The notes under the pieces were generated by a model that worked only from the letters and a program-made list of their open reading frames with translations, ran no database searches and was not told the origin of the DNA. Source: Tetradesmus obliquus (lineage: Eukaryota; Chlorophyta; Chlorophyceae; Sphaeropleales; Scenedesmaceae). From it: 64,000 nt of DNA. Location: contig CP126194.1 in the NCBI GenBank assembly GCA_030272155.1, positions 6,811,501 to 6,875,500 on the forward strand, read 5' to 3'. The translations under genes were made by a program, and so were the position numbers. Position 1 is the stretch's first letter. Each line of letters starts with the position of its first letter. Positions 1 through 11,420 of this stretch are shown here, piece after piece.

Positions 1-3
1 CTC

Positions 4-6
<3 letters not shown>

Positions 7-63
<57 letters not shown>
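7..63 (+). repeat. (CTG)19 run leading into a TOR 3' splice site
   Basis: Nineteen CTG units, followed by CCGCTGCAG, which forms the acceptor of the first TOR exon in the window. The run is in the sense orientation of the gene. It gives open frames of poly-Leu/poly-Cys/poly-Ala that are not proteins. Confidence 0.95.
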
Positions 64-65
<2 letters not shown>

Positions 66-72
66 GCTGCAG

Positions 73-3000
73 TGTCGCACTGGGCCAGGCAGCAGGCGAC
101 CGCACCGGCAACCTGCAGGACATCCTGCGGCTGCTCACGCTGTGGTTCACCTGGGGCAGCGCACCCGATGTGGAGGCTGCGCTGCAGGAGGGCTTTGGCC
201 TGGTCAGCATCGACACCTGGCTGGTGGTCATCCCGCAGATCATCGCGCGCATCCACACCAACAACCCGCAGGTGCGGCGCTGCGGACTGAGTGCTGGGAA
301 CTGTATGAGTATGGTCTGTCCATCCTCGTGGATGCCTGCTGAACTCGCAAACGTATGCAAAGTAAGGCTGCCAGCTACTCTGCCATGCGTCTGAGTGGCT
401 GTTAGATAATCGCACTCCCTGCAAATCATTGCGCGCATCCACACGAATAAGCCGCAGGCGCGGCGCTGCGGCGCACAGGGCTGGAAACGCAGCAGCGCCT
501 CGTCATCCTTGTTTGACCAGGTTTGACTTTTTGGTTTCTATTGTTTTTCAACCTCCTGCAGGTGCGCAGCCTCATCCACAGCCTGCTGGTGCGCATCGGG
601 CGGCACCACCCTCAGGCGCTGATGTACCCCCCACTTGTTTGACTCGTTTGACCACCTTTGACCGTAACATGTTCTGTTTGACCGTGCTGCTGCAGGTGCG
701 CAGCCTCATCCACAGCCTGCTGGTGCGCATCGGGCGGCACCACCCTCAGGCGCTGATGTACCCGCTGCTGGTTGCTGCCAAGAGCCAGAGCCCCAGCAGG
801 CGGCAGGCAGCCTATGCGGTGCTGGATGTGGTGCGCACACACTCTGCGACACTGGTGGAGCAGGCGCAGGTAGGTTGGGAGTTCGAGTTTGTTTTTTAAG
901 TCTGGGAGTGAGGCTGGGACCAAATGCATAACTTGCTGCTTACTGCTTGTTAAGAAAAGGGCTAGCTGCATTGGGGTTGATTTGCAGTTCTGGATGGTGA
1001 GCCGCCAAGGCAGTAAACAGTATCATGCCATGCACTCACGGCACACCCAGTGAATAGCATGCGGTGCTGGATGTTGTACGCACACACTCCGCCACGCTGG
1101 TGGAGCAGGCGCAGGTGCTGAGTAGTTTGTGTGTGGTTTGCCAAAGCGCTGTGGAGTGTGGAGGGACATCGAGACAGTGGAATGCACGTTCCGCTGCTCG
1201 CCTGCGTGTATGTTGCTGCAGTCGCCCGCTAGAATGGCAGCCCACCCAGGACTAATGGCATGCACTCACTGCTCAGCACGTGGCTCAGCTTGTGCGAGAG
1301 AGAGGAATCACCTCGCAACCAACCCGCCGCACCTGTCGCTGCATCCTGCTGTACCCCTTGCCCGCGTACCCTGCTGCAGCTGGTGAGCCAGGAGCTGATC
1401 CGCATCCCCTCATATTACAAAGCAGTCTTACAGCCCGTACTGCTGCACCTGCTGCTGCCCACTGCTGCTGCTCCTCACACCTGCGCCCTTGCAGCTTGTG
1501 AGCCAGGAGCTGATCCGCATCGCCATCCTGTGGCACGAGATGTGGCACGAAGCCCTAGAAGAAGCATCCCGGCTGTACTTTGGCGAGTCCAATGTTGAGG
1601 CCATGCTGGGCGTGCTGCTGCCGCTGCACGAGCTCATGGACAAGACGGGGCCCAGCACGCTCAAGGAGATCGCGTTCGTGCAGGTGCGGCCGGCGGGCTG
1701 GCGTTTGGTTGTTGGTGGGCGCGGGTGGGAGGTGCCGTCGTGCTGTTCAGCTGCTTGTCGTGTGTATGCAATGCAGCTTATCAGGGCATGCAACACAGCA
1801 CTTATGACATTTCTCGCTGACAGGGCTGTAAGGTATCATCAAGACGCACGCGCGCACGCACGCACGGTGAATGATGTAATCTATGTAACACTCCGCTGAC
1901 AAACACACGCGCATGCTGTGTTGATTGTATCGATACACGAAACCGTGCCTGCAGGCGTACGGGCGCGAGCTGTCTGAGGCGTACGAGTGGCTGTCCAAGT
2001 ACCGCGGCTCCCGCAAGGAGGCGGAGCTGCACCAGGCCTGGGACCTGTACTACCACGTGTTCAAGCGCATCAACAAGCAGCTGCACAGCCTCACCACGCT
2101 GGAGCTGCAGTACGTGGCGCCAGCACTGGTGAGTTTGCCTTCAACTTCAGAGATGCCATGTACAAACCAGAGTGTGCGGAGAGCCTGTCTTTTGCATGAA
2201 CAGGATGCTTTGGGAGTGTGGGTGCGGTCGCCGCACATTGCGTGGTTGCTGCATGTTTTCAGCATTGTGGGCATGGGTCGTCGTGCTAGGATGTTGGTGT
2301 GTTTGCTGAGACCTGTGGGCCTTGATTTAGTATACGTGCAGCCGCACCACGCTGGAGCTGCAGTTCGTGGCGCCAGCACTGGTGAGCCTTTGCGGGGTTG
2401 TCTGTCAAGCTGTGTGTGTGTACAGCAGTGCTGCACAGCAGTAGTGATTTATGATCTTGGCATGCGTTTTAAACACGTTGGCGATCATGCTTCTTTCGCC
2501 CATGTGCTGTTCAATTGCAGGGGTGTGCGCAAGGCATGGAGTAGGCAGTGCCGCACCTACACCACATTGTGATGGGGTTGTTTTGATACATCTTCATCTG
2601 ACATATTTTTACCGCTGTGCTGTGCTCTTGCAGGTGCGTGCGCAAGGCATGGAGCTGGCAGTGCCAGGCACCTACATCGCTTACTCAACTCACTCAATCT
2701 TACTTTGTCGTCCATGTGCTGTGCTGTGCTCTTGCAGGTGCGTGCGCAAGGCATGGAGCTGGCAGTGCCGGGCACCTACATTGCAGGAGAGCCGCTGGTG
2801 ACCATAGCAGCCTTTGCCCCCCAGCTGCAGGTCATCAGCAGCAAGCAGCGCCCGCGCAAGCTGACCATCCATGGCGGGGATGGAGCCGAGTACATGTTCC
2901 TGCTCAAGGGCCACGAGGTGCGGCGTTACTTTGAGGTGTTACTTTGTTGATTTTTTGTTATTTTGTTACTGCCTTTTGCCATCCATGGAGGGGATGGCGC

Positions 3001-6000
3001 CGAGTACATGTTCCTGCTCAAGGGCCACGAGGTGCGGCAGCAGGGTGTTACGCGTTGCTTATCAAAGCGTTCAAATCTATGTTCTGTACTGCAATGGTGC
3101 AACAGAAAGTGCTCACAGCAATGTGCAGAACATCAGCTGCACGGGACCTCACACAGGCTAGCAGCATTCAACTACTTGACGCGATCCGTGAAGACTACAA
3201 GGCACGTGCAAGAGCACGCAGCGTACGTCTATCCTGCACAGAAGCTCACACGCTGTTTTTCGTCTTCTGTCAATCTACTCGCAGGACCTGCGCCAGGATG
3301 AGCGCGTGATGCAGCTCTTTGGCCTGGTCAACTCCATGCTGAGCGCGGAGCGCAGCACAGCGGAGCGCGACCTGTCCATTGCTCGCTACGCTGTCATCCC
3401 GCTGAGCCCCAACAGCGGTCTGATCGGCTGGGTGCCCAACTGCGACACGCTGCACGCGCTGATTCGGTGAGTGCTGAGTGTCTTGAGTGGGTTGTAATAG
3501 GGGATGCAAGCATTTGTGGCGGACGCGCAGCCATGCGGCTGTCTGAGATAGCACAATCTGCAGCATGTGCGGCATGCATGTATGCGTCATGTATGTTGCA
3601 GCTGCTGCTTGCGGTGGGGAGGGGGGTCCTGCTTATATTGCAATGCATTGCATTTGGGATCCCTCTGAGCCCCAACAGTGGCCTCATCTGCTGGGTGCCC
3701 AACTGCGACACGCTGCATGCACTGATCCGGTGAGGGCTGGGGTGGGTAAAATGACAGATTTAGGCATGGTACATGCACAACCGTTCACCTGCAAGCAATG
3801 CTGGTGTGGTGTGGTTTACAGGGTAGTGTGGGACTGCAGGCGAGGGTATGGCTGCAGGATTGCTGGGTTGTGTTGGGTGCGTGTGCGGCTGCCTGCGGCA
3901 GCAAGTCCTGCAGTCTATCTTCAACACGAATGCATGTCTCATGTATGCTGATGCTTGCTGGTTGCCCTTGCAACCCACATCCTTTCTAAACCTTGCAGCA
4001 ATTAACCTGTTGTATTTGCTATCTCAACCGGGCACGCAGCTAGTACCGCGAGAGCTGCAAGATCCAGTCTTGCTTGCGCTTGCCATCCCTTGCAACCCAC
4101 ATCCTTTTCTACACCTTGCCGTACTTGATCCATTGTTTGCTTTAACTGATCCGCCACGCAGCGAGTACCGTGAAAGCCGCAAGATCCCGCTCAACTGGGA
4201 GCACCGGCTGATGCTCAGCATGGCCCCGGATTATGACCACCTGCCTGTCATCAACAAGGTGGAGGTCTTTGAGTACGCGCTCGACTCCACCAGCGGCGAG
4301 GACCTGCACAAGGTGAGTGGGTTGCTGACTATGTTTGACCAGGTTTGACCAAGATTGACTGAGGTTGACCAGGTGCGACCTGCCTGTCATCAAAAAGGTG
4401 GAGGTCTTTGGGTACGCGCTCGACTCCACCAGCGGCGAGGACCTGCACAAGGTGAGTGGGATGCTGCTTGGTTTGACCAGGGTTGACCAAGGTTGACTGG
4501 GTTTGACCAGGTGCGACCTGCCTGTCATCAACAAGGTGGAGGTCTTCGAGTACGCGCTTGACCCCACCAGCGGCGAGGACCTGCACAAGGTGAGTGGGGT
4601 GCTGACTAGGTTTGACCAGGTTTGACCAAGTTTGACCAGGTTTGACCAGGTGCAATTTGCCTGTCATCAACAAGGTGGAGATTTAGGAGTGCGCGCTCGA
4701 CTCCACCAGCGGCGAGGACCTGCACAAGGTGAGCTGCTTCATGTTTGACCAGGTTTGACCAGGTTTGGCTGGTGTGTCTCTGCTCTCACCTCGCCTCTGC
4801 TGACACTGCCAAATCCTGTATGCCACTTCCTGCAGGTGCTGTGGCTGAAGAGCCGCAACAGCGAGATCTAGCTGCTGCCTTGCCCCATACCCTGAAGCTC
4901 CCTCCGCTGCTGCTGCTGCTGCTGCTGCGTGCTCCTAAACCTTTTGCAGGTGCTGTGTCGCAACAGCCGCAACAGCGAGATCTGCCAATGCTGACACTGC
5001 TGAACCCTGATTGCCACTGCGCAGGTGTTGTGGCTCAAGAGCCGCAACAGCGAGATCTGGCTGGACCGGCGCACCACCTACACGCGCAGCACTGCCGTGA
5101 TGAGCATGGTGGGCTACCTGCTGGGGCTGGGTGACAGGCACCCCAGCAACCTCATGCTGGACAGGTACAGCGGCAAGCTGCTGCACATCGACTTCGGGGA
5201 CTGCTTCGAGGCCAGCATGAACCGCGACAAGTTCCCGGAGAAGGTGAGGGGGCTGTTATGTTGTTGTGTTGATTGTCATGTAACGTGTTGTGTTGTTTGT
5301 ACGCATACATGGCCTTTTGCAGCGGCAAGCTGCTGCACATCGACTTCGGGGACTGCTTCGAGGCCAGCATGAACCGCGACAAGTTCCCGGAAAAGATGAG
5401 GCGGTTGTTATGTTGTTATGTTACTTGTCATGTGACGTGTTGAGTTGTTTGTAAGCAGGCATGGCATTTTGCAGCGGCAAGCTGCTGCACATTGACTTCG
5501 GGGACTGCTTCGAGGCCAGCATGAACCGCGACAAGTTCCCGGAGAAGGTGAGGAGGTTGTTATTTTGTTAGGTTTAATTTTCATGTAACATGTCATGTTG
5601 TTTGTCAGCAACCTCATGCTGGACAGGTACAGTGGCAAGCTGCTGCACATCGGGACTGCTTCGAGGCTAGCATGAACCGCGACAAGTTCCCGGAGAAGGT
5701 GAGGAGGTTGTGATGTTGTTATGTTACTTGTCATGTGACGTGTTGTGTTGTTTGTCAGCAGACATGTCCTTTCGCAGCGGCAAGCTGCTACATATTTACT
5801 TTGACGACTTCTGCGAGGCCAGCATGAACCGCGACAAGTTCCCGGAGAAGGTGAGGGGGCTGTCATGTTATGTCGTCAACCATGTGTTGCATGTCTGTTA
5901 TGTGTACGGGTGGGGTCCCCATGAACTGGTGCTTTGTGTACTGTTCTTTTGGGTGCCCCAGGCCCAGCCAGCATGCGTGCCGCTGCTGACACACACTCTC

Positions 6001-8215
6001 CCAGCTTTCACAAGAGCTGGATGCATGATCACACATCTGGCGCAAGTGGCCCTTCGCTGCTACTTGCATCGACCTGCTGCCAGGTGCTGTTCCAGCTGAC
6101 GCGCATGATACTCAAGGCCATGGAGGTGTCAGACTTCATCCCCTGCACTCAACTGTCTCTTTGCTGCTGTGTGTCTGTGCCTTTCCTCTGGCCTGCTACA
6201 GGTGCCGTTCCGGCTCACGCGCATGATGATCAAGGCCATGGAGGTGTCAGGCATCGAGGGCAACTTCCGCACCACCTGCGAGGCGGTGCTGCGCGTGCTG
6301 CGGCAGCACAAGGACAGCCTCATGGTGCGCGCACGCCAGCGCACGTAGTCGTCTTGTGGTTGTTTCTCTTGACAGCAAAAAGGCTGACAAAGCGCGGCGC
6401 GGCAGCTGCCAATCAAACAATTTGCCCATGTCATACATCCTGCCGTTGCTGTGCACTCTTTGACCTGCAGCCCATGCTGGAGGCCTGATACAGCCTGCAA
6501 CGCTGTTTTTGCAATCCCTTCACATCATCTGCTGCTGCATACTCTTGTCCTGCAGGCCATGCTTGAGGCCTTTGTGCACGACCCGCTCATCAACTGGCGC
6601 CTGCTCAACACCACAGAGGCAGCCACAGAGGCAGCACTGGCCCGAGAGTCCCAGGAGGCAGCAGCAGCCGGCGGGGGCGGGGCTGGCGCGGCGGGCGGCG
6701 TGGCCGTCGGCGGCGCTGCTGCTGTGGGCGGGCCGGGAGCAGTGCTCACAAGTGGGGCTGGGCAGCAGGTGTGTGGGGTTGAGCCAAGTGTTTAGGAGCT
6801 GTTGTCAACAGACAGGCGGGCCTGTTAACAATTGTGCGAATGCCTGCTCCAAAGCGCACTTTTAAGTCCAAGTCTCTTTAACCAACAGCTGCGCTGGCCA
6901 GATCTAAGCAGGTGTCCAGCTGCACTGTTTGCCAACACAGCGCGTCTCCGACAGTGCTCCTGCCTCCTCTCCTCATTGTCACTTCTAGCATACGTAGTTT
7001 ACGCACAACTGTCCCGTCCTGTGCACAACTGCGTGGCGACTGCCTGCAGGGCGAGATGCCGTCGCCGCCGCAGCGTGGCGCGCGGGAGCGGGAGCTGCGG
7101 GAGGCCCGCGACCAGCTGCGGGACCAGCTGGGTGAGTGACAGCAGCACACTGCTGCGCTGTTTGGTTGGACTGCTTTCTTGGCGCTTGGTGTTAGCTTGA
7201 GTTTGAAGGTTGTGTTTTGTCAGTGCTTGCAGCCAGCAGTGGCACCAGCTGGGTGGCACGACACTGCACACAGCACTGAGCTGCACTGCCATGCTGTTAT
7301 CAACATTCGCTTGGTTTGCTGGTGCCAGTATCGTGGCTTCCATGTGTTGCCAGGGCATGCACCCACACCATGCCACCTGTGTATCGTGGCTTCCATGTGT
7401 TGCCAGGGCATGCACCCACACCATGCCACCTGTGTGCGCTGCCACTGACACACTCCATTGCTGCCTGCACACTGCCTTCTGCATTGCCCGCTGCCCACCT
7501 CTCCTGCCCAACGGACCAACAACAACCGCAACTGCACACCACCGCCAACCACCGCACTTGTCAACGTGTATACACACAAACACAGCCGGCGATGCTAGCG
7601 AGGTGCTGAATGAGAGGGCCATGGCAGTCATGCGCCGCATGACTGACAAGCTCATGGGCAGGGACCACATTCTTGAAGGCAGCAGCGCAGCAGCAGAGTG
7701 CGACAGCGTGCCAGCGCAGGTGCAGCGGCTGATCGCGCAGGCCATCAGCCACGAGAACCTCTGCCAGAGCTACATCGGCTGGTGCCCCTTCGTGAGTGAT
7801 GCGGCGCTGCTTGTGTCTGGTTTGGCTGCACAGTTGTTGTTAGTGCAGCATGTTGGGTTGAGACCTTGTGCCAGAGCTACATCGGCTGGTGCCCCTTTGT
7901 GAGTGCCAATTTGTTTGCTGTTTGGTGGAGACGTTGCGCAGGTGTCGGCGCTGCTGCATGTTGTGCGGCTGGTGCAGCGATGGAATGTCTGTGGCTGCCA
8001 TGCTGCTTGCATCGCACACACCGCTGTGCATGCTTTTCTTGAATGTGCTGTTCGCTTGGCAGAGTGATGGCAAAGTGAGTTGAATCGCCAGTGGTGTACA
8101 TAGCCTTTGGCTGCTTGACCTGCTCCATTCCTACCAACAACTGCTGCTGCTGCTGCTGCTGCTCCTGCTGCTGCTGCCCGCTCACCTGCTGCCGTTCTGC
8201 GTGCTGCAGTGGTGA
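73..8215 (+). CDS. TOR: TOR (target of rapamycin) kinase, 3' part
   Basis: Serine/threonine kinase of the PIKK family, the catalytic core of TOR complexes that couple nutrients to growth. The 5' part lies outside the window. Exons: 73-271, 696-869, 1495-1683, 1955-2128, 2738-2917, 3285-3466, 4162-4312, 5025-5243, 6202-6324, 6556-6768, 7050-7131, 7586-7791 and 8210-8215; reading phases agree at every junction, giving about 698 residues. In order they encode the end of the FAT domain ([15 protein letters not shown]), the FRB domain ([20 protein letters not shown] to [12 protein letters not shown]), the kinase domain ([19 protein letters not shown], catalytic loop [14 protein letters not shown], metal-binding HIDFGDCFE) and FATC ([13 protein letters not shown] plus W). 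A low-complexity Gly/Ala insert sits between kinase and FATC, where other TORs have their variable linker. Introns are crowded with partial copies of neighbouring exons. Identity is clear from near-colinear match to remembered mTOR; exact exon ends are inferred. Confidence 0.96.
424..4732 (+). repeat. Partial exon-junction copies in TOR introns (first half)
   Basis: Copies of exon edges, each with its splice site, lie in the introns: end of exon 73-271 at 424-471; start of exon 696-869 at 562-629; its end at about 1055-1114; start of exon 1495 at about 1376-1412; end of exon 1955-2128 at about 2338-2391; start of exon 2738 at about 2519-2560 and 2634-2672; its end at about 2980-3033; end of exon 3285-3466 at about 3655-3733; end of exon 4162-4312 three times at about 4376-4456, 4511-4595 and 4650-4732. 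Copies differ from the parent by a few substitutions. They are not part of the conserved protein, because each repeats residues already present once. Confidence 0.88.
4833..7902 (+). repeat. Partial exon-junction copies in TOR introns (second half)
   Basis: The pattern continues: start of exon 5025 copied at about 4833-4870 and 4948-4984; end of exon 5025-5243, carrying the [20 protein letters not shown] region of the kinase, copied four times at about 5322-5398, 5474-5551, 5606-5703 and 5777-5854; start of exon 6202 at about 6080-6132; start of exon 6556 at about 6470-6488; end of exon 7586-7791 (SYIGWCPF) at about 7868-7902. Start copies always lie upstream and end copies downstream of the parent, as expected for local tandem duplications across a splice junction. 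Confidence 0.88.
7329..7434 (+). repeat. 53-bp tandem duplication in a TOR intron
   Basis: Two back-to-back, apparently identical copies of a 53-bp unit (7329-7381 and 7382-7434) beginning TATCGTGGCTTCCATG, inside the intron between exons 7050-7131 and 7586-7791. Identity of the copies points to a recent event. No coding similarity was recognised. Confidence 0.85.
8210..8215 (+). CDS. TOR: TOR terminal coding exon: one Trp codon plus stop
   Basis: Exon 7586-7791 ends in TTC after YIGWCPF, directly before a GTGAGT donor. All TOR proteins end in ...WCPFW. The next place where an AG acceptor is followed by TGG-TGA is CTGCAG|TGG TGA at 8205-8215, which restores the invariant C-terminal Trp. The final coding exon therefore contributes only six bases before the 3' UTR. 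Without this splice the frame would read into the intron as WCPFVSDAA, losing the FATC terminus. This is inferred from the family's invariant end and the splice consensus. Confidence 0.8.
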   Translation, partial: W

Positions 8216-10323
8216 GGCCCCTCTGTGTGGCTGCCTGCCATGCCCTTCACAGCAATGCCGGCGGCTTCGCTGCAGCTCGGCGCCTATGCAGCAGTGGCTT
8301 TTGACCTGCTCGGCACATATGCTGCAGTGGATTGAGCCACACAACCTGGGGAACCTCGGACATGCCATATGCAGCAGCGGCTGTTGTGTGCAGCCAGCCG
8401 AAGCTGCATGTGGTGCCTTGCGCTCAGCAACTGCCTCGCCAGCACGACTCCTGCAGCACTTGGCCGGGGCGCTTTCATAAGCTCGTAGCCATAAGCTAAG
8501 TAGGCAGCAGCTGCGAGATGATGTGCACGTATCATCGCTGCGTGGTGATGGTTGGGGTATGTCCATAAATGTTCTGAATGATGTTCGCTGCTGAGTCGTC
8601 AGCGTCGCACACGTGTACCGATTGCACATGCTTCATGCGCCCTGTGGCGCTTTGCTAGGCAGGCCAGTCGCAGCTGCTGAGATTGTCTTTTCTTGATGTT
8701 CTAGTGTCCCAGCATACGCGCGCTAGCTAGTGTCTGTAAGCGCTGCATGTGTGGTGCGCTGCAGTTGTGTTGCCAGTACAGCTGCACTGCTGTGACTATC
8801 AAAGAGCGGCGTAGACTGTTCAGCGGCATGTGCATCTGCACGCTGCATGTTGCAGTCGTTGCGTGCAGCGTGCTGTGTGCTTCGAGGTGTTTGCACCGCA
8901 TGCGTGCATGTGTTGTCGACATGTGTGACTCCGTGCTGCTGGTTGCTGAGCAGCAGTTCAGTGTGACAGTGTCGGCAGCAGACACTGCAGGTATTCTCTG
9001 TCGTGTGCACATCCCAGGGCCGCCACTTTAGACACAATGTAGGGTACTGTTGTGAGCAGCAGAATTGCCAGTGACTCTTTCAGCTGCAGTGGATTTCTGG
9101 GCGCAACCAGAGCATAGATACAGCCTGCTGCTGAGGCTGCCACTTGCCTGCTGTGGCCGACCCTCCACAGCAGCGTGGTGTTTGTGATTCATGCATTGGT
9201 TTTCTGTGGTTCAAGCACCTTTGAAATGTGGAACGGGGTGACACACCAGCAGCCAGATATATGGATCTGGTGCATATATGTGCTCCTCAGCAACGATGGT
9301 GCTGTGGCACACTCGATGCACCGCCTGCATGCACGCTGTAACTCTTTCACCGAACGCACTGTACTAGTGTTGACCAGCTGCAGCTTGTGATGAATTCAAT
9401 CGGCAACTTCCTTTATATGCAGCTGCACACTGCCAGTTCATCATTGACTGGTGGAGCATGACTGCCTGGTAAGCCATCCCATGTGGTCTTCACGGAGGAT
9501 CATACACTGCATTGATTGCGTGCGTTGATTTCTTTTAGATATTTCCTTCCAGCTGCATTCACAGGCGCAAACTTGCAAACTGTCAAACTTCTGGCAAACT
9601 TCTGCTTGCAGGAGCTGCCGCAACTGCGGCAGCCGGTGTCCTGCGCAGGCCCTAAACACGGCCACAGCAAACAAAGTGAACTTACGAGATACTTTTACTC
9701 AAATTCAGCAACAAGGAGGAGAAGCCAGTCGCAGCAAGATCGGGGGACACGATTCTAGCCCGGGGGGACAAGTTATTCTGGCCTCAACACCTGTAGTAGG
9801 CAACGAGTTGTTGTATATCGGTCAACGAGCGCGCCTTACACAGCCAATGTGGTACTATTTATACTGTATGTTGCTAGTTCTCAACAGCCAGCGTCCCAAC
9901 TGGACCTGGCCATATAGTAGCTGCTGGGCTTTTTACACCGGGCGCCTCACGGCAACAATCTCCTTGAAAAGTCCCAGGGCATCTTCTAACTAGTATTTTG
10001 TTGATGCGCTGTGGTGTACTGGCGCCTACTCCTGTTCGCCAGGCTTCTTTCAGCACGGGCGGGTGTGCCGGGCAGCAGCCTTGTGCCGTTCTCAGCCAGA
10101 ACAACAATCAAAACCATGTTCAAGGTACTTATATGCTTGAATCGGCGGCCGCAAGTGCGTGTGTGTCTGGCAGCAACGCGCGGCACTACCCACATGAACA
10201 CAGCCTCAGTACAGTTGCTCACAAGCAGCCTGCGAAACCGCCGCGGGCAGAAACGCGTCGAGTCAGAATGTAGCTCAAATCAAACCAATCGCTGACCATA
10301 CCTCGTTTGGTGTCGCCTTGCAG
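8216..10323. other. TOR 3' UTR and intergenic / promoter stretch
   Basis: No protein family was recognised on either strand. The first part is probably TOR 3' UTR. An open frame at 9676-9993 (105 codons) has no recognisable domain and unremarkable composition. A possible tiny first exon of the next gene, ATG TTC AAG before a GTACTT donor, lies at 10116-10124. Confidence 0.5.
8735..8739 (+). terminator. TGTAA, possible polyadenylation signal of TOR
   Basis: TGTAA is the usual poly(A) signal in volvocine and related chlorophycean algae. This copy lies about 520 bases after the TOR stop. The pentamer is short and occurs by chance, so support is weak. Confidence 0.3.
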
Positions 10324-11114
10324 TGCCGCAGCTGCCCCAACCTGGCTGAGTTGGTCAAGAAGGCCAACAGCAGCAGCAGCAGTGGAGCCTCTGCTAGCAG
10401 CAGCAGTGGCAACAGTAGCAGCAGCAGCACCAGCAACCGCCGTGCTGGTCGTGTCAAGCGGCAAGTATCATGCTCAGCGCTGCTTGTTCCTGTGGACATT
10501 CCTGTGGTAGACATGTGGGACACAGCGCGCCAGTCCATCACCCATGAGCTGCAAGTCGAGTCAGCTCTGCACGTGTCAGCCGTGCAGCGCTTCGAGTGCT
10601 TGCAGCGGCACTACAGCGGCAGCGCAGACGACTCTGTAGCGACGGCCATGCTCACAGCGCCTGATGTGGCGCACCACAGCAGCAGCCTGGTGACGATAAC
10701 AGCAGCAGCGGCAGTGCCAGAAGTTGCGGCCTGCTACGCCACTCCCTCTGAGGGTGTAGAGCAGCTCAGGAATGCTGCAGAGGAGCTTGCGATTGGGAAA
10801 GGGGCAAAGGAGGTGTCAGCAGCTGCTTCAACCACACAGAGGTGAGCGGCTGCCATCCTGCCATCCATGCTGACGTAACAATCATCACCCAGCCTTTTCC
10901 CATTGTTGTCAGCCTGAAACCGCAGCTGCAGACACGATTAGAGTTACACCAGTCAAGCAGCGACTGTCAAATCAGCTCATGCCCTGGAGCACAGCTGTGG
11001 TGAGGTTGAAGCAGGAACACCCTTGTTACACGCTGGCAAACGCCAAAGCTATTAGCTCCTCCTGTCATGCACTGCCTGCCTGCAGCACAACGCTGCCAAC
11101 CCCTGCTAACCACA

Positions 11115-11147
<33 letters not shown>

Positions 11148-11420
11148 TGCTGCTGCAGGAACACCCTTGTTACACGCCTGGCAAACGCCGAAGCCATCAG
11201 TCCCTCCTGCCAGCGCACAGCCGCCAGCTTCGAGCTGCTGTCTGCTGAGATGGAGGCAGCAATGGATGCTGCCCGCAGGCGCCGCAAGCGTGCTGCCAGA
11301 CGCACCATGATCAGCCTGTTGCGCAGCAGCAAGTGGCTGCTGGAGAAAATGCCGGCTGCAGCAAGCCTGGACTCTGCGCTGCGCGCTGGGGGTGCCTTTC
11401 AGGAGGTTGTTAGCGGCTGA
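10324..11420 (+). CDS. Unknown protein with Ser-rich N-terminus and basic C-terminal helix
   Basis: Not recognised. Three exons join in phase: 10324-10841, 10913-10999 and 11159-11420 (TGA), giving at least 288 residues. The acceptor CTTGCAG precedes TGC-CGC (CRSCPNLAELVKK); a Ser tract follows, then a mixed middle (VDMWDTARQSITHELQVE), a short central exon (LKPQLQTRLELHQ) and an Ala/Arg/Lys-rich C-terminus (AAMDAARRRRKRAARRTM, then SLLRSSKWLLEKM) that looks helical and could bind nucleic acid or enter a nucleus. The start is unresolved: a 9-base first exon ATG TTC AAG at 10116-10124 would fit the phase, but an upstream exon is equally possible. A copy of the last exon's start lies at about 11013-11060, the same pattern as in the other genes. 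Confidence 0.6.

Noticed and set aside
9676-9993. 105-codon plus-strand frame before the unknown gene
   Set aside because: No domain, no splice link in phase to 10324 that I could defend; left as intergenic.
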